64,000 bases of DNA from Nostocoides sp. F2B08 (GTDB lineage Bacteria > Actinomycetota > Actinomycetes > Actinomycetales > Dermatophilaceae), in NCBI RefSeq assembly GCF_009184895.1, contig NZ_WESE01000001.1, forward strand, positions 620,001 through 684,000. Reading direction: 5' to 3'. Of the stretch, positions 16,932 through 25,819 are shown piece after piece. Made by a program: the position numbers and the translations under genes. The number at the start of each line of letters is the position of its first letter. Position 1 is the first letter of the stretch. Below the pieces are notes generated by a model, which saw only the letters and a program-made list of their open reading frames with translations, was not told the DNA's origin and searched no databases.

Positions 16932-17635
16932 CCGGTCCGATCCCCAGCCCGAACATCTGGAACGACCCGCAGACCTACGAGGTCGAGAACCTCGCCGTGG
17001 ACCGGGAGCATCGGATCGAGGCGGCCATACTCGCCCACCGGAGGATCGCGGGTGCCCGGCTCCTCGACCTCGGCTGCGGCAGCGGCTTCCACCTCGCCCG
17101 CTGGGTCGGTCTGGGCGCCGCCAGGGTGGTGGGGGTCGAGCCGCACCCGCCGCTACTCGCCCTGGCCCGGGCCCGGGTCTCCCGGCTCGCCGCCCCGGAC
17201 CGCGAGCGCATCAGGGTCCTGCCCGGTGGTGCGGAGTCGGTTCCGCTCCCGGACGCGAGCATCGACGTCATGCACGCCCGGTGGGCCTACTTCTTCGGTT
17301 CGGGATCCGAGCCCGGACTGCGTGAGCTGGACCGGGTCATGGCCGCCGGCGGAGTCGCCTTCGTCGTCGACAACGACCTGACCGTCCCCTCGACCTTCGG
17401 CTCCTGGTTCGCGGCCGCCTACCCCGCATACGATGCGGATGCGACAGAACGGTTCTGGAGCCGCCACGGATGGGGGCGCGAGACGGTCGTGACCTCCTGG
17501 GAGTTCGACGACCGCGCCGATCTCGAGGCCGTCGTCCGCATCGAGTTCCCTCCCGCGGCGGCCGACCGCATCCTCGCCCACCACGAGGGGCGGTCCGTCG
17601 ACTACGCGGTCGTCCTGCGCACGCGCGCGTACTGA
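16928..17635 (+). CDS. Class I SAM-dependent methyltransferase
   Basis: 235 residues. Seen: motif [25 protein letters not shown] (motif II acidic end), [27 protein letters not shown] (motifs III/IV), the pattern of the Methyltransf_11 group acting on small molecules. GTG start overlaps the stop of the cysteine-rich gene, so the two are translated together. Substrate unknown. A cysteine-rich partner recalls FliB-type or Fe-S-linked modification systems, but that is speculation. Confidence 0.88.
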   Translation: MTGPIPSPNIWNDPQTYEVENLAVDREHRIEAAILAHRRIAGARLLDLGCGSGFHLARWVGLGAARVVGVEPHPPLLALARARVSRLAAPDRERIRVLPGGAESVPLPDASIDVMHARWAYFFGSGSEPGLRELDRVMAAGGVAFVVDNDLTVPSTFGSWFAAAYPAYDADATERFWSRHGWGRETVVTSWEFDDRADLEAVVRIEFPPAAADRILAHHEGRSVDYAVVLRTRAY

Positions 17636-17672
17636 CCGACCGGGCGGGCGACGCTGGACGCGACCGCGAGGG

Positions 17673-20600
17673 GTGACCATACTCGTGGAGATGGCGGACG
17701 GGAGGGCGATTCCGGAACAGCTGGCCGACCGGTTGCGGGAGGCGGACGCCCGCATCGCCGAGCTGGAGTCGGCCCGCCTGCGCGCCGAGACGCTCCTCGC
17801 CGTCACCCGGGTGCTCGGGAAGACGCTGACTCTCGAGGACACCTTCGAGGCGATCCTCGGCGAGCTGGCGAAGGTCGTGCCCTACGACAGCTGCTCGATC
17901 CAGGTCATCCACGGCGATCGGCTCGTCATCGTCAGCGGCCGCGGCTTCGAGGACCTCGGGGGCATGCTCGGCGTCGGATTCGACCTGGACGACGAGGACA
18001 ACCCCGGCATCCAGGTGGTGCGCTCCAAGCGGTGGCAGGTCGTCGCCGACGTGTCCACGCACCCCCACTTCGCGAGCCAGGAGCACGGCTCGGGCCGCAT
18101 CCGGGGCTGGCTCTGCGTCCCGATGCTCATCGGGGAACGGGTCATCGGTGTCCTCAGCGTCGACAAGTTCGAGGCCGACTTCTACACCGATGAGCTCGCC
18201 GAGCTCGCGACCGCGTTCGCCACCCAGGCCGCCATGGCCATCGAGAACGCCCGCCTCCTCGACACCGAGCGCTCCGCGCGCGAGCAGGCCGAGACCCTGC
18301 GCGCCGCCGCCCACTCCCTGAGCAGCACGCTCGACCTGCGCGAGGTCTTCGACCTGATCCTCTCCGAGGTGGGCAAGGTCGTCCCCTACCGAAGCGCCAG
18401 CATCCAGCAGCTCGACGGGGACGAGTTCGAGATCCTCGCGCTCGTCGGAGTCCCCAACGCCGACGAGGTCATGCGGCACCGCTACCTGTGTCGAGGGCCC
18501 GAGGACCCAGCCTGGGAGCTGGTCCAGCGCCACGAGACGATGATCGTCTCCGACCCGGCCGAGCGGTACCCGTCCTTCGAGGACGCGCACACGGACGGCG
18601 TGATCCGCACCTGGATGGCTGTGCCCCTCCTCATCGGCGACCGACTCATCGGGATGCTCACCCTCGACTCCTTCGAGCGCGACTCCTACCCGCCCGACCT
18701 GGTGCGCACGGCGAACGCGTTCGCGTCGTTCGCCGCCACGACGATCGACAAGGCGCGCTATCTCAAGGAGCTCCACCGGGCCCGCGAGGAGGCCGTGGCG
18801 GCGACCCAGGCCAAGACCGCGTTCCTGGCGACGATGAGCCACGAGATCCGGACCCCGATGAACGCCGTGATCGGGATGAGCGATCTGCTGCTCGACACCG
18901 AGCTCACCTCCGAACAGCGCGAGTTCGCCGAGGTCATCCGCTCCAGCGGCGACGCACTCCTGCACGTGATCGACGACATCCTCGACTACAGCAAGATCGA
19001 GGTCGGCAAGCTCGAGCTCGAGCGGGTCCCCTTCGATCTGCGGGCGTGCGTGTCCGAGTCACTGGACATCGTGGCCCGCAGGGCAGCCGAGAAGGACATC
19101 GAGCTGGGCTGTCTCGTCGGAGACGGAGTGCCGACGGGTGTGCTCGGCGATCCCGCCCGACTGCGCCAGGTGCTGCTCAACCTCCTCTCGAACGCGGTCA
19201 AGTTCACCGAGCGTGGCGAGATCGTCGTCACGCTCGACGCCGAACCCGTGGAGGCTGGATCGCACCGGATCCGGATGGCCGTGCGCGACACGGGCATCGG
19301 CATCCCCGCGGACCGGGCGACCCGCATCTTCGAGTCGTTCACCCAGGTCGACGCCTCCACGACCCGTCGGTACGGAGGCACCGGACTGGGTCTCGCGATC
19401 ACGCGCCGGATCGTCGAGCTGATGGACGGCACCGTAGAGCTCGACAGCGTGGTGGGCGCAGGGTCGACGTTCACCGTCACCTGGCCCGCCGAGGAGGCCG
19501 AGCTGCCGCTCCCGACCGCGCAGCGGACGGTGCAGCCGCTCCTTCAGGGCAGACGGGTGCTCGTCGTCGACGACAACGCGACCAACCGCGAGATCATCCG
19601 TCGGCAGACCCGCTCCTGGGGCATGGAAACCGTCGCCGTCGGCCGACCCGACCTGGCTCTTCAGCTGCTCGACGCCGGAGAGCGGTTCGACGTCGCGGTG
19701 CTCGACCATCTGATGCCCGACATGGACGGCATCGAGCTGGCCAGTGAGGTCAAGCGGCGCGTGGCCGAGCTCCCGCTCATCCTGGTCACGTCGCTCGGGC
19801 GGCTGCCGCCCGGTGACACGGTGCGGGACTTCGACGCCCAGATGTCCAAACCGCTCAAGGTCGCGCAGCTCCACGAGGCGCTGAGCCGGGTGCTGGACGA
19901 GCCCGAGGACGAGACGGAACCCGCTGCCGGCCCGTCGGAGGAGACGGGGCGAGCGCCGATCGAGATCCTCCTCGTCGAGGACGGTGCGGTGAACCAGACC
20001 GTCGCCCTCGGCATGCTCGCGCGACTCGGCCATCGGGCGGATGTGGCGTGGAACGGTCTCGAGGCCCTGGAGGCCCTCGAGAGACGACGCTACGACGTGG
20101 TCCTGATGGATGTGCAGATGCCGGAGCTGGACGGTCTCGACGCGACGCGGCGGATCCGCGAACGGTGGCACGACCGCGGTCCGTACATCATCGCCATGAC
20201 GGCCAACGCGATGGCCGACGATCGCGATGAGTGCCTCGCTGCGGGGATGGACGACTACCTCGCGAAGCCGATCCGTCTCGAGTCGTTGGCGGAGGCGCTG
20301 CGGATCGCCCCCGATCCCGACCGCAGGCCCGAAGCGTCCGATGCGGTGGACCGCCCCGGCGAGGCCGAGTTCGACGCTGACCCTCGCGGAGCCGACGCCG
20401 CCGAACTCGACCCGCAAGCCCTCGCGGACCTCGTGGCGATGGGTGGCCCCGAGCTGCGCGACCAGGTGATGGAGGCTTTCGCGGCCGAGGCGGCTCCCCT
20501 CCGCACGACCCTGACCGACGCGGTCCGCGACGGGGACCTCGACCGGGTCAGGCGAGCCGCGCATACCCTCAAGTCGAACGGCGCGACACTCGGAGCGACC

Positions 20601-20747
20601 GCCTTCGCAGACCTCTGCCGCGAGCTCGAGCAGCGCGCCCGCGACGGTCGGCTCGACGGAGCAGCGACCCTCGTCGACAGGATCGCGGCGGAGCTGGCCC
20701 GGGTCGAACGGGCGTTGGCCGCGGTCCCGGCGCAGGGCGAGCCGTGA
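17673..20747 (+). CDS. GAF-GAF hybrid sensor histidine kinase with two receivers and an HPt domain
   Basis: 1024 residues, soluble, no membrane segment. Domains seen: short coiled coil (about 12-45); GAF1 (about 50-190) and GAF2 (about 205-370); HisKA with [15 protein letters not shown], phospho-His390; HATPase with [19 protein letters not shown] and GGTGLGLAI; receiver 1 with [10 protein letters not shown], Asp678; receiver 2 with [11 protein letters not shown], Asp813; C-terminal HPt with [14 protein letters not shown], His964. A complete His-Asp-His relay on one chain. The next gene overlaps by four bases and starts with another receiver, probably the final acceptor. GTG at 17673 used; GTG 17685 (better Shine-Dalgarno spacing) or ATG 17691 are possible. 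Confidence 0.93.
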   Translation: MTILVEMADGRAIPEQLADRLREADARIAELESARLRAETLLAVTRVLGKTLTLEDTFEAILGELAKVVPYDSCSIQVIHGDRLVIVSGRGFEDLGGMLGVGFDLDDEDNPGIQVVRSKRWQVVADVSTHPHFASQEHGSGRIRGWLCVPMLIGERVIGVLSVDKFEADFYTDELAELATAFATQAAMAIENARLLDTERSAREQAETLRAAAHSLSSTLDLREVFDLILSEVGKVVPYRSASIQQLDGDEFEILALVGVPNADEVMRHRYLCRGPEDPAWELVQRHETMIVSDPAERYPSFEDAHTDGVIRTWMAVPLLIGDRLIGMLTLDSFERDSYPPDLVRTANAFASFAATTIDKARYLKELHRAREEAVAATQAKTAFLATMSHEIRTPMNAVIGMSDLLLDTELTSEQREFAEVIRSSGDALLHVIDDILDYSKIEVGKLELERVPFDLRACVSESLDIVARRAAEKDIELGCLVGDGVPTGVLGDPARLRQVLLNLLSNAVKFTERGEIVVTLDAEPVEAGSHRIRMAVRDTGIGIPADRATRIFESFTQVDASTTRRYGGTGLGLAITRRIVELMDGTVELDSVVGAGSTFTVTWPAEEAELPLPTAQRTVQPLLQGRRVLVVDDNATNREIIRRQTRSWGMETVAVGRPDLALQLLDAGERFDVAVLDHLMPDMDGIELASEVKRRVAELPLILVTSLGRLPPGDTVRDFDAQMSKPLKVAQLHEALSRVLDEPEDETEPAAGPSEETGRAPIEILLVEDGAVNQTVALGMLARLGHRADVAWNGLEALEALERRRYDVVLMDVQMPELDGLDATRRIRERWHDRGPYIIAMTANAMADDRDECLAAGMDDYLAKPIRLESLAEALRIAPDPDRRPEASDAVDRPGEAEFDADPRGADAAELDPQALADLVAMGGPELRDQVMEAFAAEAAPLRTTLTDAVRDGDLDRVRRAAHTLKSNGATLGATAFADLCRELEQRARDGRLDGAATLVDRIAAELARVERALAAVPAQGEP

Positions 20748-22309
20748 GCGCACCCGGAGGGCGGGTCCTCGTCGTCGACGACAGCCTGGTCAACCGGACC
20801 GTCCTGAGCCGAGCCCTGACCGCCGAGGGCCATGAGGCGTTCACCGCCGAGAACGGGCTGCGGGCGCTGGAGCTGCTCCGGGCGGGCGACGGCCCTGCGA
20901 TCGACGCGATCCTGCTCGACCTCGAGATGCCCGAGCTCGACGGGTTCGCGACCCTGGAGCAGCTCAAGGCCGACGCGTCCCTCCGCGACCTCCCGGTGAT
21001 CGTCGTCTCATCCAACGAGGACCTGGACAGCGTGGTGCGGTGCATCGAGATCGGCGCCGCCGACTACCTCCCCAAGCCGTTCAACGCCGCCCTGCTGCGG
21101 GCCCGGGTCAACGCGTCGTTGACCGAGAAGCGGCTCGGCGACCAGCGACGGGCCGTGGCGGACGTCCTGCGCGCGGTGGCCGGCTCGCAGGGCCTGCAGC
21201 CGGTGCTCGACGAGATCGTCACGGCCGCGCGGAGACTGTGTCGCGGTGACCACTCCCAGCTGTACCTGGTGGCCGGTAGCATGCTGCGCCTGCATGCCGA
21301 GAGTGTGGACGACGGTGTGGAGCGGCCCGGCGTCGAGCCGACCGAGGCGAGGACCGATGCGCACGCCCTCGACCGCACGAGCGTTGCCGGACGGAGCGGT
21401 CTGGCGCGCGCGGTCGTGCAGATTCGGGACGTGCTCGAGGACGCCGACTACTCCGTCCCCGCGTCCGGAAGGGCGCGATCCCGCGCCCTGCTCGGCGTGC
21501 CCATCCTGCACGACGAGGTCCTCGTCGGGGTGATCACGGCCGGCCGCGCCGACCCGTCTCCGTTCACCGAGGAGCAGGTCGAGCTCGTCAAGACATTCGC
21601 CGACCAGGCCGCCATCGCGATCACCAACGCTCGCCTCATCAGCGCGGTCGAGCGGCAGCGGACCGAGCTGTCCCGGTTCCTGTCGCCGCAGATCGCCGCA
21701 CTCGTCTCCTCCGACGATGGCGAGGTCCTGCTCGCCGGCCACCGGGCCCACATCACCTGCGTCTTCTGCGACCTGCGCGGATCGACGGCCTTCGTGGAGA
21801 CCGCCGCCCCGGAGGAACAGCTCGAGGTGATCCGTGCATACCACCGGCTGCTCGGCACCCTGATCCCCGAGCACGAGGGGACCCTCGAGCACTTCGCCGG
21901 CGACGGCGTCATGGTCTTCTTCAACGACCCGGTGCCGGTGGCCGACCATGAGCTCAAGGCGGTCCGCTTCGCCCTCGCCGCGCAAGAGCGCTTCGCGCCC
22001 ATGGCCGAGTCATGGCGCAAGCGTGGCATCGTCCTCGCGCTGGGGATCGGCATCGAGTCCGGCTACGCCACCTTGGGGCGGATCGGCTTCGAGGGCCGGT
22101 ACGACTACGGCGCACTCGGTCCGGTGACCAACCTCGCCGCCCGGCTGAGCGACAGCGCCGCCTCCGGCCAGGTGCTCATCGGCCAGCGCGTCCACGCCGA
22201 GATCGAGACGCTGGTCGACGCCGAGGCCGTCGGCGAGCTGGGGCTCAAGGGCTTCGGGCGGCCGGTCGCGGCGTACGCCGTGCACGGACTGCGCGGCTCG
22301 GCGACCTGA
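20744..22309 (+). CDS. Receiver-GAF-class III nucleotide cyclase
   Basis: 521 residues. Seen: receiver (about 7-125) with [16 protein letters not shown] (phospho-Asp59) and the PKPF lysine; GAF (about 150-305) ending [14 protein letters not shown]; cyclase (about 325-510). Cyclase metal residues are present (Asp343 in FCDLRGST, Asp387 in [10 protein letters not shown]), as are Asn463 and Arg467 in TNLAARL. The purine-selecting positions are not canonical: His383 where Lys is usual, Gly456 (DYGALG) where Asp or Thr is usual. GTG start overlaps the kinase stop (GTGA). Likely converts phosphorelay input to a cyclic nucleotide; product uncertain. Confidence 0.9.
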   Translation: MSAPGGRVLVVDDSLVNRTVLSRALTAEGHEAFTAENGLRALELLRAGDGPAIDAILLDLEMPELDGFATLEQLKADASLRDLPVIVVSSNEDLDSVVRCIEIGAADYLPKPFNAALLRARVNASLTEKRLGDQRRAVADVLRAVAGSQGLQPVLDEIVTAARRLCRGDHSQLYLVAGSMLRLHAESVDDGVERPGVEPTEARTDAHALDRTSVAGRSGLARAVVQIRDVLEDADYSVPASGRARSRALLGVPILHDEVLVGVITAGRADPSPFTEEQVELVKTFADQAAIAITNARLISAVERQRTELSRFLSPQIAALVSSDDGEVLLAGHRAHITCVFCDLRGSTAFVETAAPEEQLEVIRAYHRLLGTLIPEHEGTLEHFAGDGVMVFFNDPVPVADHELKAVRFALAAQERFAPMAESWRKRGIVLALGIGIESGYATLGRIGFEGRYDYGALGPVTNLAARLSDSAASGQVLIGQRVHAEIETLVDAEAVGELGLKGFGRPVAAYAVHGLRGSAT

Positions 22310-22416
22310 GCGGAGACGAACGCTTCCACCCGGACGGGCTGATGCCGCCTAGCATGGTTCGGCCTCTGACGGGTCGGTCGCAAGGGCTGTCGGACCCGTC
22401 GCCTAAGGTCGTCGAC

Positions 22417-23847
22417 ATGGCTGGGAACGGTGTCGCCGGACGGACTCTCGCCGCTCGCTCGCGGGCGTCGGGGTTCCGGTGCGCGGAGTGCGGCTGGAGC
22501 ACGGCCAAGTGGGTCGGCCGGTGCGGGGAGTGCCAGGCCTGGGGGACGGTCGACGAGGTGGCGGCGAGCGCGGGACCGCGAACCACGTCGGCGTCGCGCG
22601 TCGCCATACCCGCTCGACCCATCGGCGAGGTCGACCCGGAGTCGGCGCGCGCCCGACCGACCGGAGTCGGCGAGTTCGACCGGGTCCTCGGCGGCGGACT
22701 CGTCCCCGGCGGGGTAGTGCTCGTGGCCGGCGAGCCGGGCATCGGCAAGTCCACGCTCCTGCTCGATGTCGCCGCGCGCGCCGCGCGGGGGTCGTCCGAG
22801 GACGGGACGGCTCGCCGGGTTCTCTACGTCAGCGGAGAGGAGTCGGCGGCGCAGGTCCGGGCGCGGGCGGAGCGGATCGAGGCGATGGCGGCGAGCCTGT
22901 TCCTCGCCTCGGAGACCGACCTGGCCACTGTCCTGGGCCAGATCGACCAGGTGGTGCCCGACCTGGTCGTCGTCGACTCGGTGCAGACGATCGCCAGCGG
23001 GGAGGTCGACGGGGCGGCGGGCAACGTCAGCCAGGTCCGTGAGGTGGCCGCGGCCCTGATCGCCGCCGCCAAGTCCCGCGGCATGGCGGTCCTCCTCGTC
23101 GGGCACGTGACCAAGGACGGGTCGATCGCCGGCCCGCGCGTGCTCGAGCACCTCGTCGACGTGGTGATCCAGTTCGAGGGCGACCGGCACTCGCGGCTAC
23201 GACTCGTGCGGGCCGTGAAGAACCGATACGGCCCCACCGACGAGATCGGCTGCTTCGACCTGTCGGAGGTCGGAATCGTCGGGCTCCCGGACCCCAGCGG
23301 GCTGTTCACCTCCGACCGGTCGGTGACCGTGCCCGGCACCTGCATGACGGTCGCGCTCGAGGGGCGCCGGCCGTTGCTGGTCGAGGTCCAGTCCCTCGTG
23401 GCGTCGTCCACCCTGTCCCAGCCGCGACGAGCCACGAGCGGTCTGGACACGGCCCGGGTACAGATGATCATCGCCGTCCTCGAGCGGCGGGCGAAGGCGC
23501 CGATCGGGGCCAACGACACGTTCGTGTCGACGGTGGGTGGCGTGCGCCTCACCGAGCCCGCGGCGGATCTCGCGGTCGCGCTCGCCATCGGCAGCGCGGT
23601 GGTGGACCAACCGCTCCTCCCCAGCCTCATCGCGGTCGGTGAGGTCGGCCTGTCGGGCGACATCAGGCCCGCGGTGGGGATCGGGAGGCGCCTCGCCGAG
23701 GCAGCGCGACTCGGTGTCACCCACGCGATCGTGCCCACCGGCACGGTCGGGGCCGTGTCGGTGCCGACCGGGCTGCACGTCGCGGAAGTGGGAGACCTGC
23801 GCGCAGCCTTGCGCGCCGCCCTCTCCGCCGAGGGTGTGGGCGGATAG
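22417..23847 (+). CDS. radA: DNA repair protein RadA (Sms)
   Basis: 476 residues. Seen: N-terminal zinc finger (FRCAECGWSTAKWVGRCGEC, four cysteines), RecA-like core with Walker A GEPGIGKSTLLLD, VVVDSVQTI Walker B, the RadA-specific KNRYGPTDEIG (KNRFG motif with Tyr for Phe), and a Lon-protease-like C-terminal domain without catalytic serine (GSAVVDQPLLP, GEVGLSGDIRP). Known: RadA is a hexameric helicase for branch migration in recombination. Followed eleven bases later by disA, as in many Gram-positives, where RadA restrains DisA. Confidence 0.96.
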   Translation: MAGNGVAGRTLAARSRASGFRCAECGWSTAKWVGRCGECQAWGTVDEVAASAGPRTTSASRVAIPARPIGEVDPESARARPTGVGEFDRVLGGGLVPGGVVLVAGEPGIGKSTLLLDVAARAARGSSEDGTARRVLYVSGEESAAQVRARAERIEAMAASLFLASETDLATVLGQIDQVVPDLVVVDSVQTIASGEVDGAAGNVSQVREVAAALIAAAKSRGMAVLLVGHVTKDGSIAGPRVLEHLVDVVIQFEGDRHSRLRLVRAVKNRYGPTDEIGCFDLSEVGIVGLPDPSGLFTSDRSVTVPGTCMTVALEGRRPLLVEVQSLVASSTLSQPRRATSGLDTARVQMIIAVLERRAKAPIGANDTFVSTVGGVRLTEPAADLAVALAIGSAVVDQPLLPSLIAVGEVGLSGDIRPAVGIGRRLAEAARLGVTHAIVPTGTVGAVSVPTGLHVAEVGDLRAALRAALSAEGVGG

Positions 23848-23858
23848 GATCGGACCTC

Positions 23859-24929
23859 GTGACCGACGACGAGCTGCTGCGTTCGACGCTCGCGGCCGTC
23901 GCGCCGGGGACCGAGCTGCGGGACGGCCTCGAGCGGATCCTGCGGGGCCGGACCGGCGCGCTGATCATCCTCGGGCACGACCGCCTCATGGACAAGATCG
24001 CCACCGGCGGGTTCCCCCTCGACATCGAGTTCTCGGCGACGCGGCTTCGTGAGCTCTGCAAGATGGACGGTGCGGTGATCCTCGACAAGGACCGCATCCG
24101 CATCCTGAGGGCGGCCACCCAGCTGGTGCCCGACGCCACGATCGAGACGAGCGAGTCCGGCACCCGACACCGGACGGCCGAGCGGGTCGCGAAGCAGACC
24201 GGCTTCCCCGTCATCTCGGTGAGCCAGTCGATGCACATCGTGGCCCTCTATATCGGTCACCGACGTGTCGTCCTCGAGGACAGCGGCGACATCCTCGCCC
24301 GGGGGAACCAGGCGCTCGCGACGCTGGAGCGCTACAAGCACCGCCTCGATGAGGTCACCGGCACCCTGTCGGCTCTCGAGATCGAGGATCTGGTGACGGT
24401 CCGCGACGTCGCGAGCGTCCTCCAGCGTCTCGAGATGGTCCGACGCATCCGGGAGGAGATCGCCGACTACGTCCTGCAGCTCGGCATCGACGGGCGTCTC
24501 TTGAGCCTTCAGCTCGAAGAGCTCACCGCCGGACTGAGCGACGACCTGTCGCTGGTCCTTCAGGACTACCTCGGCGAGGCCCGTCACGCGGTCTCCTTCG
24601 AGGAGGCCATCACCGCGCTGACCGAGCTCGACGCCACCGAGCTGCTCGATCTCGTGGGCGTGGCACGGGCGGTCGGCTTCACGGTCAGCGGCGACGCCCT
24701 CGACTCCTCGGTGAGCCCCCAGGGCCACCGGTTGCTCTCCAAGGTTCCGCGGCTCCCCGGTGCGATCGTCGAGCGCCTCGTCGTGCACTTCGGCGGCCTC
24801 CAGCGCCTGCTCTCGGCGACCGTCGAGGAGCTCATGGAGGTCGACGGGGTCGGTGAGGGTCGGGCCCGCGCCGTCCGGGAGGGACTGTCCCGGCTCGCCG
24901 AGTCGAGCATCCTCGACCGCTACGTCTGA
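23859..24929 (+). CDS. disA: DNA-integrity scanning diadenylate cyclase DisA
   Basis: 356 residues, GTG start. Seen: N-terminal DAC domain with the two catalytic motifs DGA (residues 70-72) and RHR (103-105), linker helices, and a C-terminal HhH DNA-binding domain (LMEVDGVGEGRARAVREG). Known: makes c-di-AMP from two ATP, scans DNA and stops at branched structures. Placed between radA and mutY, so the locus links c-di-AMP to genome integrity. A TrkA-like potassium protein in the window is a possible c-di-AMP target (inference). Confidence 0.97.
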   Translation: MTDDELLRSTLAAVAPGTELRDGLERILRGRTGALIILGHDRLMDKIATGGFPLDIEFSATRLRELCKMDGAVILDKDRIRILRAATQLVPDATIETSESGTRHRTAERVAKQTGFPVISVSQSMHIVALYIGHRRVVLEDSGDILARGNQALATLERYKHRLDEVTGTLSALEIEDLVTVRDVASVLQRLEMVRRIREEIADYVLQLGIDGRLLSLQLEELTAGLSDDLSLVLQDYLGEARHAVSFEEAITALTELDATELLDLVGVARAVGFTVSGDALDSSVSPQGHRLLSKVPRLPGAIVERLVVHFGGLQRLLSATVEELMEVDGVGEGRARAVREGLSRLAESSILDRYV

Positions 24930-24940
24930 CCAGACCTGCC

Positions 24941-25819
24941 GTGCCGCTCGACGCCGTGCTCCACGACCGCATCCTCAGCTGGTACGCCGAGCACGCCCGC
25001 GACCTGCCCTGGCGTGCGCCGGACTGCACACCCTGGGGCGTCTTCGTCAGCGAGATCATGGCCCAGCAGACTCCGCTCTCGCGCGTCGAGCCGGTCTGGC
25101 GCGAGTGGCTGGAGCGGTGGCCGACTCCGACCGACCTCGCCGCCGACTCACCCGGCGAGGCGGTCCGGGCCTGGAAGCGCCTCGGGTACCCGCGGCGAGC
25201 CCTGCGACTGCACGAGGCAGCCACGGCGATGGTCGACCGCTTCGACGGCGAAGTGCCGGCCGACGAGCTCGACCTGCTCGACCTGCCCGGCGTCGGCGCC
25301 TACACAGCCGCTGCGGTGACCGCTTTCGCCTTCGGGCGACGCGCCGTGGTCATCGACACGAACATCCGGCGGGTCCAGGCACGTCTGATGGCCGGTGACG
25401 AGCACGCCGCCCCCAGCCTCACGGCGGCAGAGCGCGCCCTCGCGACCCGACTCCTGCCCGAGGACGACGCGGCGTGCGCCACCTGGAACGTCGCCGTCAT
25501 GGAGCTCGGCGCACTCGTCTGCACCGCTCGCGCACCGCAGTGCGACGTGTGCCCCGTCGCCGACCTCTGTCGCTGGGTCGCAGCGGGCCGCCCGGACTAC
25601 GAGGGTCCACCCCGTCGCGGCCAGGCCTGGGCGGGCACCGACCGCCAGGTGCGGGGCGAGATCGTGCAGCGACTCCGCGACAGCCTGTCGCCGGTCCCCC
25701 GGACCGCGCTGGCCGACGCGGGTCCGGAGCCGAGCCAGGTCGAGCGGGCCCTGTCCACGCTCATCCACGACGGGCTCGTCGAACCTCATCCGAACGACCA
25801 CTTCGCACTGCCGACATGA
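24941..25819 (+). CDS. mutY: A/G-specific adenine glycosylase MutY
   Basis: 292 residues from a GTG. Seen: catalytic Glu38 in SEIMAQQT, HhH motif LLDLPGVGAYTAAAV, catalytic Asp139 in IDTNIRRV, and a [4Fe-4S] cluster loop CTARAPQCDVCPVADLC (C-x6-C-x2-C-x5-C). Known: removes adenine opposite 8-oxoguanine. The C-terminal Nudix-like 8-oxoG recognition domain is absent, as in many actinobacterial enzymes; instead about 60 residues resembling a winged helix follow. Starts eleven bases after disA and overlaps the peptidase gene by ATGA. Confidence 0.94.
   Translation: MPLDAVLHDRILSWYAEHARDLPWRAPDCTPWGVFVSEIMAQQTPLSRVEPVWREWLERWPTPTDLAADSPGEAVRAWKRLGYPRRALRLHEAATAMVDRFDGEVPADELDLLDLPGVGAYTAAAVTAFAFGRRAVVIDTNIRRVQARLMAGDEHAAPSLTAAERALATRLLPEDDAACATWNVAVMELGALVCTARAPQCDVCPVADLCRWVAAGRPDYEGPPRRGQAWAGTDRQVRGEIVQRLRDSLSPVPRTALADAGPEPSQVERALSTLIHDGLVEPHPNDHFALPT

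Noticed and set aside
22824-24788. 654-codon open frame on the minus strand opposite radA and disA
   Set aside because: RadA and DisA motifs on the plus strand are unmistakable; the antisense frame shows no domain.
24941-25819. MutY seeming truncated for lack of the Nudix-like domain
   Set aside because: Catalytic Glu38 and Asp139, HhH and the Fe-S loop are all intact, and short MutY proteins are usual in actinobacteria.
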